Assembly: GCA_037903355.1 (NCBI GenBank)
Contig: JBAJFE010000009.1
Span: forward strand, 868,001 to 932,000
From: Trichuris trichiura
Lineage: Eukaryota > Nematoda > Enoplea > Trichinellida > Trichuridae
Reading direction: 5' to 3'
Length of the DNA stretch: 64,000 bases
Shown here: positions 52,476-63,896 of the stretch, piece after piece
Numbering within the stretch: position 1 is the stretch's first letter
Layout: each line of letters begins with the position of its first letter
Program-made: the position numbers and the translations under genes
Notes under the pieces: model-generated
What the model saw: only the letters and a program-made list of their open reading frames with translations
The model's database searches: none
Told to the model about the DNA's origin: nothing

Positions 52476-53378
52476 ATGTTCAAAGTGTACACCATATCGC
52501 AAGTAATACGCACTGAACCTCACAAGTTGAAACTCGACTTTGTCGAATGCCTTAAGCGCGAAATCAATCGTCAGTTCTGCAATAAGGTATGTTGGCAGTT
52601 GTGTATCCGCGCTCGTCTGTTTTCCGTCTTGCAACGAAACAATGAACAGCTTTTCTCTCCCTGTAGAAATAATATATTCCCGCCAAAACGGCAAGCTTTA
52701 ATTCTTCAATTTCAAGGTGGTTTTGGACGTGGGTGTATGCGTTGGGCTTTATGATTTTCAAGAAATAGGGACCTCCCGCATTGCCCACACGGAAGGATGC
52801 ACCTACACAGACGGTACGTTGCATATGCATTGTTGCCAAGTCACCTTGCGTCTTGTTTTTCAAGTGGTCTTTCGACTTTTGATCTTTCGCCCCTTCGTTG
52901 GGGAAATACTGTACGGCAAAATTAGTCAGTGCGACGACACCGGAGTTTGGGGTGATATTCGCCTTTTACTTTTTCTCTCTTTCCTTTTTTTTGACTTCAC
53001 CTTTTCAGTGTCGACGCTCTTTTTCGCGGAAATCTTTGTTTCGGCCGAAAACTTGCCTTATCCGAGTAACTACTCCGAAAATGAATCTGCCTGGATTTGG
53101 GAGTACGAAACTGACGACGGAGCGGCGCAGCTGTACATGGAAAAAGGTGAGCTTTAAGAAAACACTTGACATAAGCAAACTATGCCTATTTAGGTAGCAT
53201 TGTTAGGTTCAGAGTGATTGACATGACATTCACAGATGTGCCTCCGACGGAGAGCGAAACCGATGGCGATGGTTCAGGACCATCAAGTGAAAATAAGCAG
53301 GCGGAACCATCGTTTGTGCTTTACGGTACAATGAGTGAATGCGGCTTGGGATGCACATCATGGTGGGATTCCGCTTAA
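52476..53378 (+). CDS. POLR3H: RNA polymerase III subunit RPC8 (Rpb7/RpoE-like)
   Basis: Exons 52476-52586, 52717-52813, 52865-52951, 53009-53146 and 53194-53378 give 205 aa (human 204), all phase-consistent. It starts MFKVYTISQVIR, then VVLDVGVCVGLYDF, VVFRLLIFRPFVGEILYGKI, FFAEIFVSAENLPYPS, AWIWEYETDDGAAQLYMEKG and IVRFRVIDMTF. It ends YGTMSECGLGCTSWWDSA, matching the human ending 'VGSISEPGLGLLSWWTSN'. The protein forms the stalk of Pol III with RPC9 and helps initiation. An acidic, Ser-rich loop (PTESETDGDGSG) replaces the human linker. A splice acceptor lies 11 bases before the ATG. It is divergent from GEMIN8 and convergent with the PP1-like gene. Confidence 0.97.
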
Positions 53379-53628
53379 AAGTTAAAAGTTATTCTCTCAT
53401 AAGTTGTTGAACTTATCAATTAAAATTTTTTCTTTCATGTTATTAATATGCTTACTTTATTTGCGACAGAATCGTGGCAGGCAGTTGTAGGCACTCCCTA
53501 CAGTAAGCTTCTACCTTTATACATACATATGTTAAGAGTAACTGTAGCCAACAATAATCGGTCAACTCGATGTTATGAAGATTGTGTATAATTTTAATTT
53601 TTGTTGGCCACTAAGTTTCAATTAAGAA

Positions 53629-54554
53629 TCAGTTTTTTTGAAAAGCGGCTTTCTGACTTTCGTCGCTTTGTTCCGTTTCGTACGTTGGTTTCAGAATGGT
53701 GATTCTACATCTGAGCTCTTGGTCGACCGCCAAAACGCCGGCCGAGTTGTTAAATTCGCCGCAGTAGTTGGGAGCGCTGAAAATGGTGACCAGACGATTT
53801 CCGGCGAAAAATTCGTAACCATTCTGAACACTTGATGAGCACGCACAACCATGTCTATGTCAAGACGTCGGCACATGTCTATAACAACGTCAGCGCCAAA
53901 AGTCACTCCCGCGCCGCGCATACTAGCCATAAAGCCGGTCCCTCTGTGATCTGGGTCTGCCCAGAGCAAATCGCATTTAAGACCTTGTGTGGGAATCAAG
54001 AATGGCAGCTCCATGTTCCGAATTTGGTCAAAGCTGTGCAGCTCCGGCGACAGACCGCCATGCATACAAAACAAACGGCCGGAGACCAGACCAGCAATGG
54101 GAAAGTGTGAGAAAGCCACCTGGAAACGCCTGTATACTTCGTACGAGTAGCGCCTCATGCATTCATCGTAAAAGCCATAGATGCGATTTATTGATGGGCT
54201 TTCGTGGTTGCCCCGTAGTATGAAGAAGTCAATGGGAAATAGGATCTTATAAAGCATTACCATACAAATAACTTCAATGCTGTAATGCCCTCTGTCTACA
54301 TAATCTCCAAGAAACAAATACCTCACATGCGGTGGCCAGCCGATGTAATCGAAAAGGCGTAGCAAGTCAAAGTATTGGCCGTGTATATCCCCGCAAATGA
54401 CCACCGGTGCATCTAGTTCAATTAAGGCGCCATCACGCTCTACTGCCCCTATTCCCATGTTTATTATGTAGAATATGTCATCTTCGGTCAGAGGCTTGAA
54501 GCTGAACATCTTCTTCATAAGCCCAGCCAAACGCAACTTCTTTTCCTCTTCCAT
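53629..54554 (-). CDS. PP1-like Ser/Thr phosphatase, intronless, apparent frameshift
   Basis: Single-exon PPP-family phosphatase with all metal-binding motifs: GDIHGQ, GDYVDRG, RGNHES, the His of [10 protein letters not shown] and the His of VVRAHQV. It is closest to PP1 ([18 protein letters not shown]...GVTFGADVV). Right after RAHQV (near 53829) the frame breaks. The expected continuation [20 protein letters not shown]...ILKP is intact in another frame to a stop at 53629, as if one base were missing. The unbroken frame instead ends at 53691 with unrelated residues. The gap of under 10 bases is too small for an intron. Either the assembly lost a base or the copy is a recently damaged gene. 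The lack of introns among intron-rich neighbours suggests a retrocopy, like the many germline PP1 paralogues of nematodes. Start is the first ATG (MEEEKKLRL). Confidence 0.88.
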
Positions 54555-55273
54555 ACTTCGGTAGACTAAAAACGCTACCAACTGCTGGGAAAGTCATTGA
54601 ACTATCGCACTAATGGCAATAGTTCAAAGTTTGATGATTTGCAGGTTACTTTAAAACAAACTCATTTTTTAAAGTAACGCTAAGAGTTAGTAGTTTCGCC
54701 AAACTGGCCAACATTAATAATAGCCCAACCTTAACCAGCGAGACTTTGCGTTGCGCAGTTTCGAATTTTCAATCTCACCGCACGCTATGCGGCATACTGT
54801 AGGCTATAGATTTGAGTTTACAAAACAGATATAAACTAAACAAGGCGTTTTTCTACTAAACAAAAAAGATAATTTTTTTAAAGTGACGCGTCTTTTTGCT
54901 TGCAGCTGAACGATCATCCTTGTATGTACAAATGAAAAAATGTTCTTAACAAAGAAAAGTGCCCTTAAATGCGTTTTATAGGTCCCATATTAGCAATGCC
55001 GCTTTTAATAACTCGCATTATCCCAGGAAAAGTTAAAACGTAGGTCTTCGCGTTACAGGCAATGATTTCGCTCACTGTAACGTAGGAATTACAGAATGTA
55101 AGCTTACTGACTGAACTTAAGCGGAAAAGCAGACATTAATGTAATTCCTAACAATATGAACCGTTTAACTCTATTATAAGATGATGAGAAAGTATGGTGC
55201 AGCTGCTGCTATTAAACAACTCTCATTCTTACCCTTTTAATCATTTTGCATATCGCACTGCGAATTAAAGGTG
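54555..55273. other. Intergenic between PP1-like gene and RPL10
   Basis: About 720 bp holding the phosphatase upstream region and the RPL10 3' flank. It contains the reverse complement of CTACAGTATG near 54795, a motif shared with the dispersed repeats. No gene seen. Confidence 0.55.
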
Positions 55274-56183
55274 TCAGTTGACTGGGTGCTTTTTCCACTC
55301 GCTCAGTGGACCGCGGCCAGTAATATATTTTGCATTCGATCCATCGGGAACCAAGCGACCCTCTGCGCGGTATTTCTCGTAAACATCCCGATCAAACTCG
55401 GTGAAACCCCATTTTCGGGAAACCAGGATCTGAAAAAAGAATATGAATGCTGTCATTGATGACCGTACGCGAACGAGAAGCATACGTGCTGCTTTCCTGG
55501 GAACTTGTACTTGGACCTTCGCAAAGCTTCAATGACCGCTGCCTTATGGTGGTCCTTAACGCGAACGGAAATCAAAACTTGGCCGATGTGGACACGAGCG
55601 ACGGTACCCTGCGGTTTGCCGAAAGCACCGCGCATCCCAGTTTGAAGCCTAAAAAATTTTATTCAGTAAACATTGGGCTTATAAAGCAAAAGGGACACAC
55701 ATACCTATCGGCTCCAGCGCAGCTTAACATTTTGTTTATACGAATAACGTGAAACGGATGAACGCGTATTCTCACATGAAACGTATCTTTACCGCAAGCT
55801 TTCGTTAGGTATTTGTTGGCGCAAATACGCGCAGCCTCCAATGCCTTGAACAGACATGAATTGAGTCGACTGGTGAAGAGAACTTAAAAGCTTACCTCCG
55901 AAGAGATTTGCTCAAACTCGTCCGAAACTAAATGAACGCACAGAGGAAACTCGTCGACCGTTGCCTTCTTTTTTCCCAAATCAAATATGCGGATCTTCGG
56001 ATCTGTTCAGAAATCGTTGAAAAAGAACATTGAAAGTGAGGCGATTACGCTTACCGGGTACTCCACGATTGAATCGCGACTTTGGATACGGCTTGTTTTT
56101 GCAATAGCGATAACTGAAATAAATTTAGTTCAACGAAATTCACCACGAGCATTTGCGCACCATCTCGCCGGCCTTCGCCCCAT
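55274..56183 (-). CDS. RPL10: Ribosomal protein L10 (uL16)
   Basis: Six exons, 56183-56161, 56113-56055, 56002-55896, 55844-55705, 55648-55486 and 55429-55274, give 215 aa (human 214) with every junction in phase. Sequence is near-identical to other animals: [98 protein letters not shown] and PDGSNAKYI. It is a core 60S protein next to the tRNA sites, with a late role in subunit maturation. The first exon carries only 23 coding bases, and a 3' splice site ends 2 bases before the ATG. The C-terminus ([14 protein letters not shown]) varies, as is usual in the family. Confidence 0.98.
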
Positions 56184-56517
56184 TTCTAACAATAAAGTGA
56201 CTTGTCAATCGGCACAGTACGCTAACTATACGATCATTAGGTTATTGGCTTACTGTATATGTGGAAAACTCTTCATCCTGCCAAATTAGGTAGTTTATAA
56301 TATGCGTTATTGTTACATGGTTGCTGCGGACAAATAGATTAGCCTTTGGGTAATTTTTGCAATTTAACTGTTTAAAAACCGGTACGACATGTTGTTTTGA
56401 TGTGACGACAGAAGAATGAGTTGTGAAACGTAGCGTTGTTGAATCTCGTTTTTCAGAGACAGCGAATTGATAAAGGTGCCTGATGTATAAATGGCAGATG
56501 TTGAATACTGATCGCCA
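56184..56517. promoter_or_regulatory. Divergent region RPL10 / C6orf120-like
   Basis: 334 bp between start codons on opposite strands, AT-rich. It presumably carries both promoters; no specific motif recognised. Confidence 0.5.
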
Positions 56518-57084
56518 ATGGAGCTCACGACTTTCATATTGCCATTGTTGTGCCATTCTTTGGTAAATGCCGATAATACTGCTGTTCCTAGTCAGCAGAT
56601 AATCACCGGAGATGTTGTTGCTGGCAATTATACGTATTTTAAAATTTCCAAGCCCGGTGCTGCCGCGTTAGTGCTGCTGTCGTACGAAGGCGACGCCGAC
56701 TTGTATATATCTACTACAACTCCAACGCCCACTTTTTCTCTCGATGATCACCAATTCCAGTCTGCCACTTGCGGAGTGGACCACGTCGAACTGCCATCGA
56801 CAATTAGTCGGCCTCTATATGTGGGCATATATGGGCATCCGTCGCACGAGCTGAGCCGATATTTTTTTGCCATTACCCTTTTTGAAGGGGACAATGGCGA
56901 TAATGAGCTAGTACATTGGGCTGACTACATCAACTTAAACCCAGCGGAACCCAACCACTGGAACTCCGCCTATGCAGAAGACGATGGGAAAAGTTTCTTT
57001 TCTGTTCTTTTGCATATCGGCGAAATCTTTTCTGCCGTTATGTTGTTCCTCATAGACAACTTCATCGAGCTGTCAGCCTTCTAA
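56518..57084 (+). CDS. C6orf120: Secreted C6orf120/UPF0669-family protein
   Basis: One uninterrupted frame of 188 residues (human 191). A signal peptide (about 1-18, ILPLLCHSLVNA) is followed by the family core: GDVVAGNYTYFKISKPG, LLSYEGDADLYIS, DDHQFQSATCGVDHVELP and RPLYVGIYGHPSHELSRYFF. Human C6orf120 has the parallel pieces GAGNYSYL, KGDADLYVS, LQSATCGPDAVSIP and VGIGVYGHPSH. The C-terminus is hydrophobic (SAVMLFLIDNFIELSAF), as in the human protein. Molecular function is not established. Start is the ATG directly before the signal peptide, divergent from RPL10. Confidence 0.92.
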   Translation: MELTTFILPLLCHSLVNADNTAVPSQQIITGDVVAGNYTYFKISKPGAAALVLLSYEGDADLYISTTTPTPTFSLDDHQFQSATCGVDHVELPSTISRPLYVGIYGHPSHELSRYFFAITLFEGDNGDNELVHWADYINLNPAEPNHWNSAYAEDDGKSFFSVLLHIGEIFSAVMLFLIDNFIELSAF

Positions 57085-57394
57085 GTTAGCGTTTCTTCTA
57101 GCACGCGATTTGAATTGTACTGCAAATTTCGATTTTGTTCAATATGTATCAATTTACATCATCGCTTGTGCTCAAGTTCCTACTTCTTTCGATTGCAAAA
57201 CAATGAACATTCTTGCCTGCTGAAAAGTGATGTTTTTCTTACGTGTCTAAGCTGCGTGCTTTTGTTGCTTGCGCGCTCAACTACGAAGTTCGAACCAGCT
57301 TCAAGCACGGGGCAATATTAAAAACAGTTTTAGCGGATTTGTTACGCGATAGCTTTCAGGGCAGCAAAGTTCGCAGCCCGACTTTTTTCAAATC

Positions 57395-57640
57395 ACATTT
57401 GCATATTGTTTATTCGGATCTTGTCTCTTATAAGCCCCACCATTTGAGAAATGCAGGTTCCTTTTTGGCAAGTATGCCCTTAATTTTTTGTACCTTTACT
57501 CGAGAGCATTGCAATCAATCTTTCTTGCCCTTACTGCAATCTAAGCCTACGCATAATCCTTATGTTTAGGCTTAGGCTTAGGTAGGAGCGCGAAAAGACA
57601 GCCGGCAAGCCTACAGTATGACGGTGGGACTCCCGGGAGA
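57395..57640 (+). repeat. Dispersed repeat family 2, copy B
   Basis: Same orientation as copy A at 25250-25540. Shares GAGAAATGCAGGTTCCTTT, GCCCTTACTG, TTTAGGCTTAGG-like sequence and CTACAGTATGAC. The two copies are 32 kb apart and diverged. Confidence 0.65.
57566..57582 (+). repeat. Interstitial TTAGGC telomere-like repeat
   Basis: Two full TTAGGC units plus TTAGG, the nematode telomere unit, inside repeat family 2 copy B. Copy A has a decayed version (TTTAGGCTAAGGC). Confidence 0.7.
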
Positions 57641-58648
57641 CAAGATCCGTTTATTTCTGCAAATTCGCGCAGCTGCGGTGACAAGAACGCAAATAGCGTA
57701 AGAGCAAGGCGTATTCTTAGCTAGAAAGCAAGGTGATTTCTCAAGCACTTTGTTATTGTTAAAAAATCATGCAAAATTCAAATTTCCACCGGATACAGGA
57801 AAATCGTTTATCAAAAGGGCATTTGTTGTTCAGGACAGTCGTGGAAAATGCAATGCGACAAACTGCGTATCTACGCTACTAATCCGTCCAATTTTTAAGT
57901 ACATTTTTGCTTAGAGGTATGGCGCAACTCCAAGCTTTGTTACTTCGTTGCCATCTCCTTGAAACAACAACTGCTGTTTACAAGTGTTAATAGATTATAA
58001 ACAGCGGCAGTATTTTTGCGTGACAGTAAATAAACGAATTCTGGTAAATATAGCTATAAAAATTAAGTAATCATCTCGAAATTAATCAAATCGAGCTCAG
58101 CCCAAGTTTTTAATAATTTCACTTTGTAGAATATAGTCAGAAAAATTAGAATGTATTAATACAACTGCTCCGTGTAGCAAAGCTCGTTTAAAATGGCTGG
58201 TCGTTTCTATGAATAGCCCATCATTCTTTGAACTTAATTATCTTGTTTTTGTACTTCACGGACAATACAAAAACGGTTTCTAGTATGCACGAACTATAAT
58301 ATAAGCAAGAGCTGTTTTAATAAATAAAAAGCATAACAGTGCGAAAGCAGGGAGCGGGTTCACGCAAACTGTAGTCGTATCTTTCCGTGAAATCTTAAAA
58401 TATTAGTCTGCCAGTACGTCCTCTTCATTTGCTATTCGCTGTTGGCCTCCTTCTTTCCGCCTATTCTTTTACCTCCTTTCCGATTTCTTTACTATTTCAT
58501 AAATAACGCGATATGGAAAGTAAATGCGACCCAGTTCGAATGGATCAAAATTTTTTTTTACATTAGCGCACCCAGCCACTGACCTCGCCAAAACTCGAAT
58601 GTCGCATTTGCGCCTTCATTATTGCTCTATTTTGCAAATAAAATTCAG

Positions 58649-59448
58649 CTGGCTAATACTTTGTCTGATGACTGCAAGTTTACTTTGAACAAGACTAACA
58701 AGTGCCAAAATGCTTCTGGAACCATGATGGGTGGATTTGGACGTGGATCAATGCTGCTTAGCATTAAGATTTGCAGGTAGTACTCGCTTCACTATTCTAT
58801 ACATGCCAGGAGAAGGTCAAACATGAAAAATGACGGGACGAAAGCTACATAGGATCTTAATCCCATAGAAGAGATAGCAGATCGCCATTAAAGCGCTTCT
58901 ATGATTTCTGATAAAGCAGATACTTCAACTTAAGACGAAAAGCCTATGCGCAGTCAGAAAAAAAGAAGGCCAACACCGGCGATTCGCATTTTGTTAAACA
59001 AATGATGAAAAGTTCCATTGACTTGAAAGAACGGACAACTGTCTGGCACGTATATCTCAGAAGTGATAAGCAGCCGAAAGCTGAGTTTATGCTAACGGGG
59101 TTAAACACATTCATTCGCATCAGTAAGGAGCATGCATTGTGTAGGCGGGTCCCGAACAATGCTTATCGCATAGGAATGGCTAGCTTTCGGAATTCAGGTT
59201 TACTGTCGTCAGAACCGTTAGACGGATTTGATTTTATATTTTTCCAGAACAGTCTTTTTGCCGGAGACAAAACTGCATGGATGGTAAGCCCAGCATCGAG
59301 AGCGTGGGTACATCTTCACATGAGAAGTGCAGACGATCAAGGAAATACAGTATTGTCTATGACGTCAAATATGAATGAAAAACAACTACGGCCGGGAGAA
59401 TTCTATTCTGATGTCTGCCCTTTCATTATTACGTTATTATCCCTATGA
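58649..59448 (+). CDS. Possible hypothetical protein, two exons
   Basis: Exon 58649-58776 follows an AAATTCAG acceptor and reads LANTLSDDCKFTLNKTNKCQ...LLSIKIC with a good donor (CAG|GTAGTA). A second exon from 58920 (acceptor AAAGCAG) joins in phase (AG|A). It stays open for about 175 codons to the stop at 59448, passing VWHVYLRSDKQPKAEFMLTG and EPLDGFDFIFFQNSLFAGDK. The composition looks protein-like, but no family is recognised and no start exon was found. It could be chance. Confidence 0.35.
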
Positions 59449-62400
59449 TACAGCGCATGCTAAAGGCAGAAAATGCTGCATATGTAAGAGCAGGAAAAAA
59501 ACTAAGCATGACGAATGATTTTTAGTTTTATTCGCCTAAAGTTATACGGAAAGTATGTGAAGACATTACGAAATAGCATTAGTTTTAAAAAACAAAGAGC
59601 GACTGAGAAGACGAGCAATACAGGCCTCTCCAGCGATACGACGGCAATAATGAACTTGGATAAAGGAAGGAGGTGATGCACGGTCAAGTATGCATTAGCC
59701 AGTTTAATAATGCTGACTAAAAAAAAGAATAAGAAACGGTAAGCACTGATAATTGGAGTGTTCAGTTAACCGATGCATCACTGGTTTATCGCAAAGGGCT
59801 ATCATCAACTACTTGAATAATGTGCAACAGATTTCCGCAATCCCTAATTTTATTATGACTTTCTGAAAACGCAATGGCTAAGCATTAAAACCGTACTGAT
59901 AAACACGGATAGTTGCGATGGAACTTGCTGACTCTTTTACGTGAGTCACAGTAGCTCATCCGCAGCGATTAAAAGTCGCCGACCGCTTCACTGCCAACTA
60001 CGGGTAAGTTTTGCGAAAGTATTCAAGTTGACACTGCGCTTATTGGTCTGCCAAATTAAAAGTTTGTCTCATTCGTGAGACAATTTTTTTATTTAAAAAT
60101 AATAAAAATGAAGAGATGTTTTTTTGACGAAAATCTATTAGTCAATTCTGCTTAATTTTATTTGCAACGACACCAGCGAGTCGACCGATACGCGCGAGTA
60201 AAATTTTAGTCGTCAACAAATGGCGCTAATCGCCTTACCATAAAGCGTCGGCATATTGCGCTAGACAAACCTGCCGATTTGATTCCAACCAATACCGTAG
60301 CAATCGCGAAACGAACAAAGGATTTTGTTTGAACCGCTTTGACAACCTGAAAATCTTTATTATTGTAGAGAAACTTATGATAGCGGCCTGTGCGGCGCAT
60401 TGACCATTTTTGGCTTCACCCGTTTGCCAACGCTTCACTTGCATTCACGGGATTTTCAGGTGACAAAATTGCTAGCCTTTGCTTATTTTTTATGGGGCGT
60501 AAAGTTTTTTTCGACTCTCCCTATTGACACTACTTCGTTGCCAGTAGAGACTTCTGCTTTTTTAAACTTGCGTCAGTGCTCGCTGTCCAGCCGAACGTTT
60601 TGCTATTTGCCGCCTCATGGCTAAGTGTTTTGTTCTGTTAATGTTTATGCCATTTTATGAGTGCATATGCAACTTAGCGTCCCACCATTCCGCGGCTGAT
60701 TATCTTATTAATAGTTGCGCATTAGAGTGAGGCGCGCTCTACCCTGACGCGCTGGGTCAGACTTTCCTTTTATTAACGCGGTCTTCAGTACGGTCTCTCT
60801 TGTCAACATTCTGTTTTCTAACTGGATAATGCAATGATTTCAACACATTCTCACGAGAGCTTCAGTAAGATAAAGCCCTGCCAGCCGCGGCAAGCTTTGC
60901 TAAAGAGTCAGCATGATTAATAAGCAATATGTCTCGTACCGTGATTCCGATGGGCTCTGTAAGTTTGAGTTCAGACGGTCATGTGGTCACGAATACAATG
61001 AATCCTAATTGTTCACCTAGGTTTCTGAATGAAAGTTGAACACTTTCTAAAGTACTACAGCATAGTTTTGCTAAAGTAAACAAGCTAGGTTGGTTGTCCA
61101 TTTATGAGTGCTTCAGTTTTCTGAAGTGGTTTTTCTGCTCCTGCTGATAACAAGCCGTTAACAGCGAGACGCAAAATCTGTGACCCCAAAAAAAGTGCTT
61201 AACCAAGGGCAAGTTAAAAACGTATGCAGCAGGCTAGGGCGGTTTAATGGTCGCAGCTTTTCATCAACGCATCCCGCCCGTCAGAAGCGGAAGCCTGGAT
61301 GCGTCAGCGGCTTTCATTTCATAAAGGCCTCAGTGCAAGTAGTCAACTCAGAAACCTGTGGCCATTAGATAGCTTAGGGCTAATGCTATTGTTTTACTGA
61401 CAAGTACTTTTCCTTTAACTGGCTAGATATTCACCTTTTAAAAGCAGGCATTGTTCTCTACAGACGGAAACAATTCGTTTCAAGCAAGTCAGACGACGCT
61501 GACCCGTCGATAAGCAGGAATATCATTTTAGGTAGTAAAGCTCTTGGGTTCATCGTCCAGTTCGTCGTTTAGGCCATTACGTACATCACAAGCGGTTGAG
61601 AATGCATTTCCGCTTTTAATTTGACCATTGTTCTGTTGTTCGAGTAACTATCTTGGCTGCAAGCGCCGAAGACTGCTAAAGCTACCAATTTTTTCAAAAA
61701 ACAAAAAGCGGCGATAAGTAGTAAAATTTTTTGCGTAACCGCTACAACAAAAAATAAGCGTAACTATTTTAGCCTTTAAAAAATAGGTGTATTGTTTTCC
61801 TTAATGATTGATAAGTTGGCTACGATAACACATATGCATAATTTCCATTTGTAACTGTTGCGACTAACTATGATCGCTCTCGTACGTTTTTTAATTCTTT
61901 TTTTCGAATATAGACATTAACTTACACCGATTGCTCGGCTCCCTTTTTTACGCAAGCAAACGAGATTTCCCTGCGGGGGCGCCGTGTCGCGCCAGCTTTC
62001 GCGACTACGCTGGTTTGCCTTTTGTCGACTTTGACCTATCGCTGCCGCTTAAAATTCGCCTTGCATGCTCATTTTACTAAGTGATTGGAAAAGTAGCAGA
62101 TTTTAAACTCGCGCATCAAGAATGTGAAGTATCGCGTCTACGTTAATCATTTGGCTCATTTTTGGCGTACTATATTTTCTCCTCTAAAAGAATAAAGAAA
62201 GCAGCAGAAATTAGAGAATATTTGTGCGTCATTTACGCTGACCAAATTGTGTTGGCAACCATTTTCACAGTAGGGATGTTTGGCCAAGGTCAGGGAGCCC
62301 CAAGGGACCTAAAAATGTAGATTTGCAACTGAATTGATAAATAAGCTCGCGGAAGCCCTAGCGTACGTGAACTGCCCATAAGTTGCTATGTGAAAGGCCC

Positions 62401-63179
62401 AACAACCAGGAAACTTGTAGCTGCTTTGCGCTAGAGTTTTCTACTTTGAATGACGTCATCATTTGGTTTTCACTGTTGCTTGGGCAGAGAGGGAAGAGCG
62501 TCTCGTAGAGAAATGCGGCTGGTGATGGAAAGTGGATCCTGAAGAAAAAGAAAAAACATCGACTAGACTCAAGGCGGAAAACTACATGCCTAGCAGTGGT
62601 CAATAACCTGCGTGATCCTAAAAACCAAGAAAGCATGACGTCGTTCTGATAGACAGTCTTATGTCGAAATGGTAAAAGGAAATGTCCCATACGCTCCTAT
62701 CGCTCCCTGAGAAGTCTGCAGACATTCTCCCGTCCGATTATCATATTTTCGTTCAATGCGGCATGGCATATCGGAGTAGCGCTTCAGACAACTGACAGAG
62801 GTTCAAAATTAGTGGTTTAGCTTCTTCCATTTAAGGCAAAGTTCTTCTGCCACCATGTTATCCATTTGCCGGCAGAAAATTGGCAGAAAGTTATCCTGAG
62901 CAAATCACGAGCATTTCACGTTGTCAAGAAGGCAGAAAGCCTTTTCAACCTCGTAATACTTTGTTACTACGATTTGAAACGGTTTTTGTGCAGCAGCTGC
63001 TACAGCTGTAAGGTGTCGAATTTGTAGAGCAAACTATAGTTGAAGTTTTGTTTCGACATAGGAAAGCTTACGCAACCGCGCGGTACTGCTATTCTACAGT
63101 TGATTGTACTTAACGGAAAAGTTGTGATGCTCAAGTTTGTTTTCATACAATTTCTATTTCTGTTTGTTTAGCAATCGGC
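59449..63179. other. Gene-poor stretch
   Basis: About 3.7 kb with only short open frames and no motif, RNA gene or clear repeat recognised. The end is the upstream region of the PHD-like gene. Confidence 0.45.
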
Positions 63180-63896
63180 ATGTCGAACAACGAGTTCTGC
63201 GGATTAAATCTAATAGGGAAGGTCACCGTCGTGGACGCCGCTGAGCTGGCGGATAAAGAGGCCGTCCAACAGAACGGAGTGGCGGAAGCATCTTTTTCAG
63301 CGGTTGAAAAGAGACAAGTCCATAAAAGGCGATCCAAAAAGAAGAAAGAAAAGAAAAGTAGAAAAGCGGATCCTTTTGACGACCTGAAAGCAGAGGAAGC
63401 CGCTATTGAAAAAATAAAGGAGAGGTTTTTACGGCCTCAGTACAATAGGGAAGCGGCTAGAAAGAAGATTAGAAAGAGAACCGTTAAGGAACCTACGATC
63501 GTTGTACATAATGATAATCTTGCCAATACGGAGATATACAATACTGCGGCGTATGAAAAATCAATCAACGCGGTGAAAGGGCTTAATGCTAGATACTTTA
63601 TGAAACCGTCCATCTTAGCCGAAGTCATTCCTATGCCTGAAATCTGTGCGCTATGCCAAGAACCTGCTGGGTACGAAAGCTTAGGCTTTCTATGCGGACC
63701 TTATTATATAAAAATTTCGACTTCGAAACATTGGCCACCTTTTCTTCACGAAAGCTTGAAGCCACGTGATCTTTCAATGGTCTACGAAGCGGGTTTAAAG
63801 TTTCATATACGCTGCATCGCTACTGCGCCATATTTGGAGCGCGTTGACAAGTTCATTATTGGTATCCAAGAACAAATGCCAAAGTATTGGACAAAA
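63180..63896 (+). CDS. PHD-like (TCF20/RAI1-type?) protein, 3' part outside window
   Basis: The first coding exon runs from ATG 63180 to a donor ACAAAA|GTAAGT after 63896 (239 codons, phase 0). A splice acceptor (TTTGTTTAG) ends 8 bases before the ATG. Residues about 40-65 are a Lys/Arg-rich stretch (HKRRSKKKKEKKSRK), a likely nuclear signal, followed by charged helical sequence. Near residue 159, CALCQEPAGYESLGFLCGPYY resembles the start of the extended PHD of TCF20/RAI1-type proteins ('C.LC....NY..LG.L.GPYYP'). It is followed by FHIRCIATAPYLERV, like the usual 'W.HE.C..W...VY' part. A chromatin-associated role is inferred, and the family match is tentative because the domain is completed downstream of the window. 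Confidence 0.7.

Larger units (their letters stand above)
57085..58648. other. Gene-poor stretch with dispersed repeat
   Basis: No supported gene. It contains repeat family 2 copy B (57395-57640) and a telomere-like TTAGGC run. A first exon for the hypothetical gene at 58649 may lie here but was not found. Confidence 0.45.

Noticed and set aside
53822..53835. Intron explaining the frame change in the PP1-like gene
   Set aside because: Only about 8 bases could be removed, far below any plausible intron; a one-base loss explains the shift.
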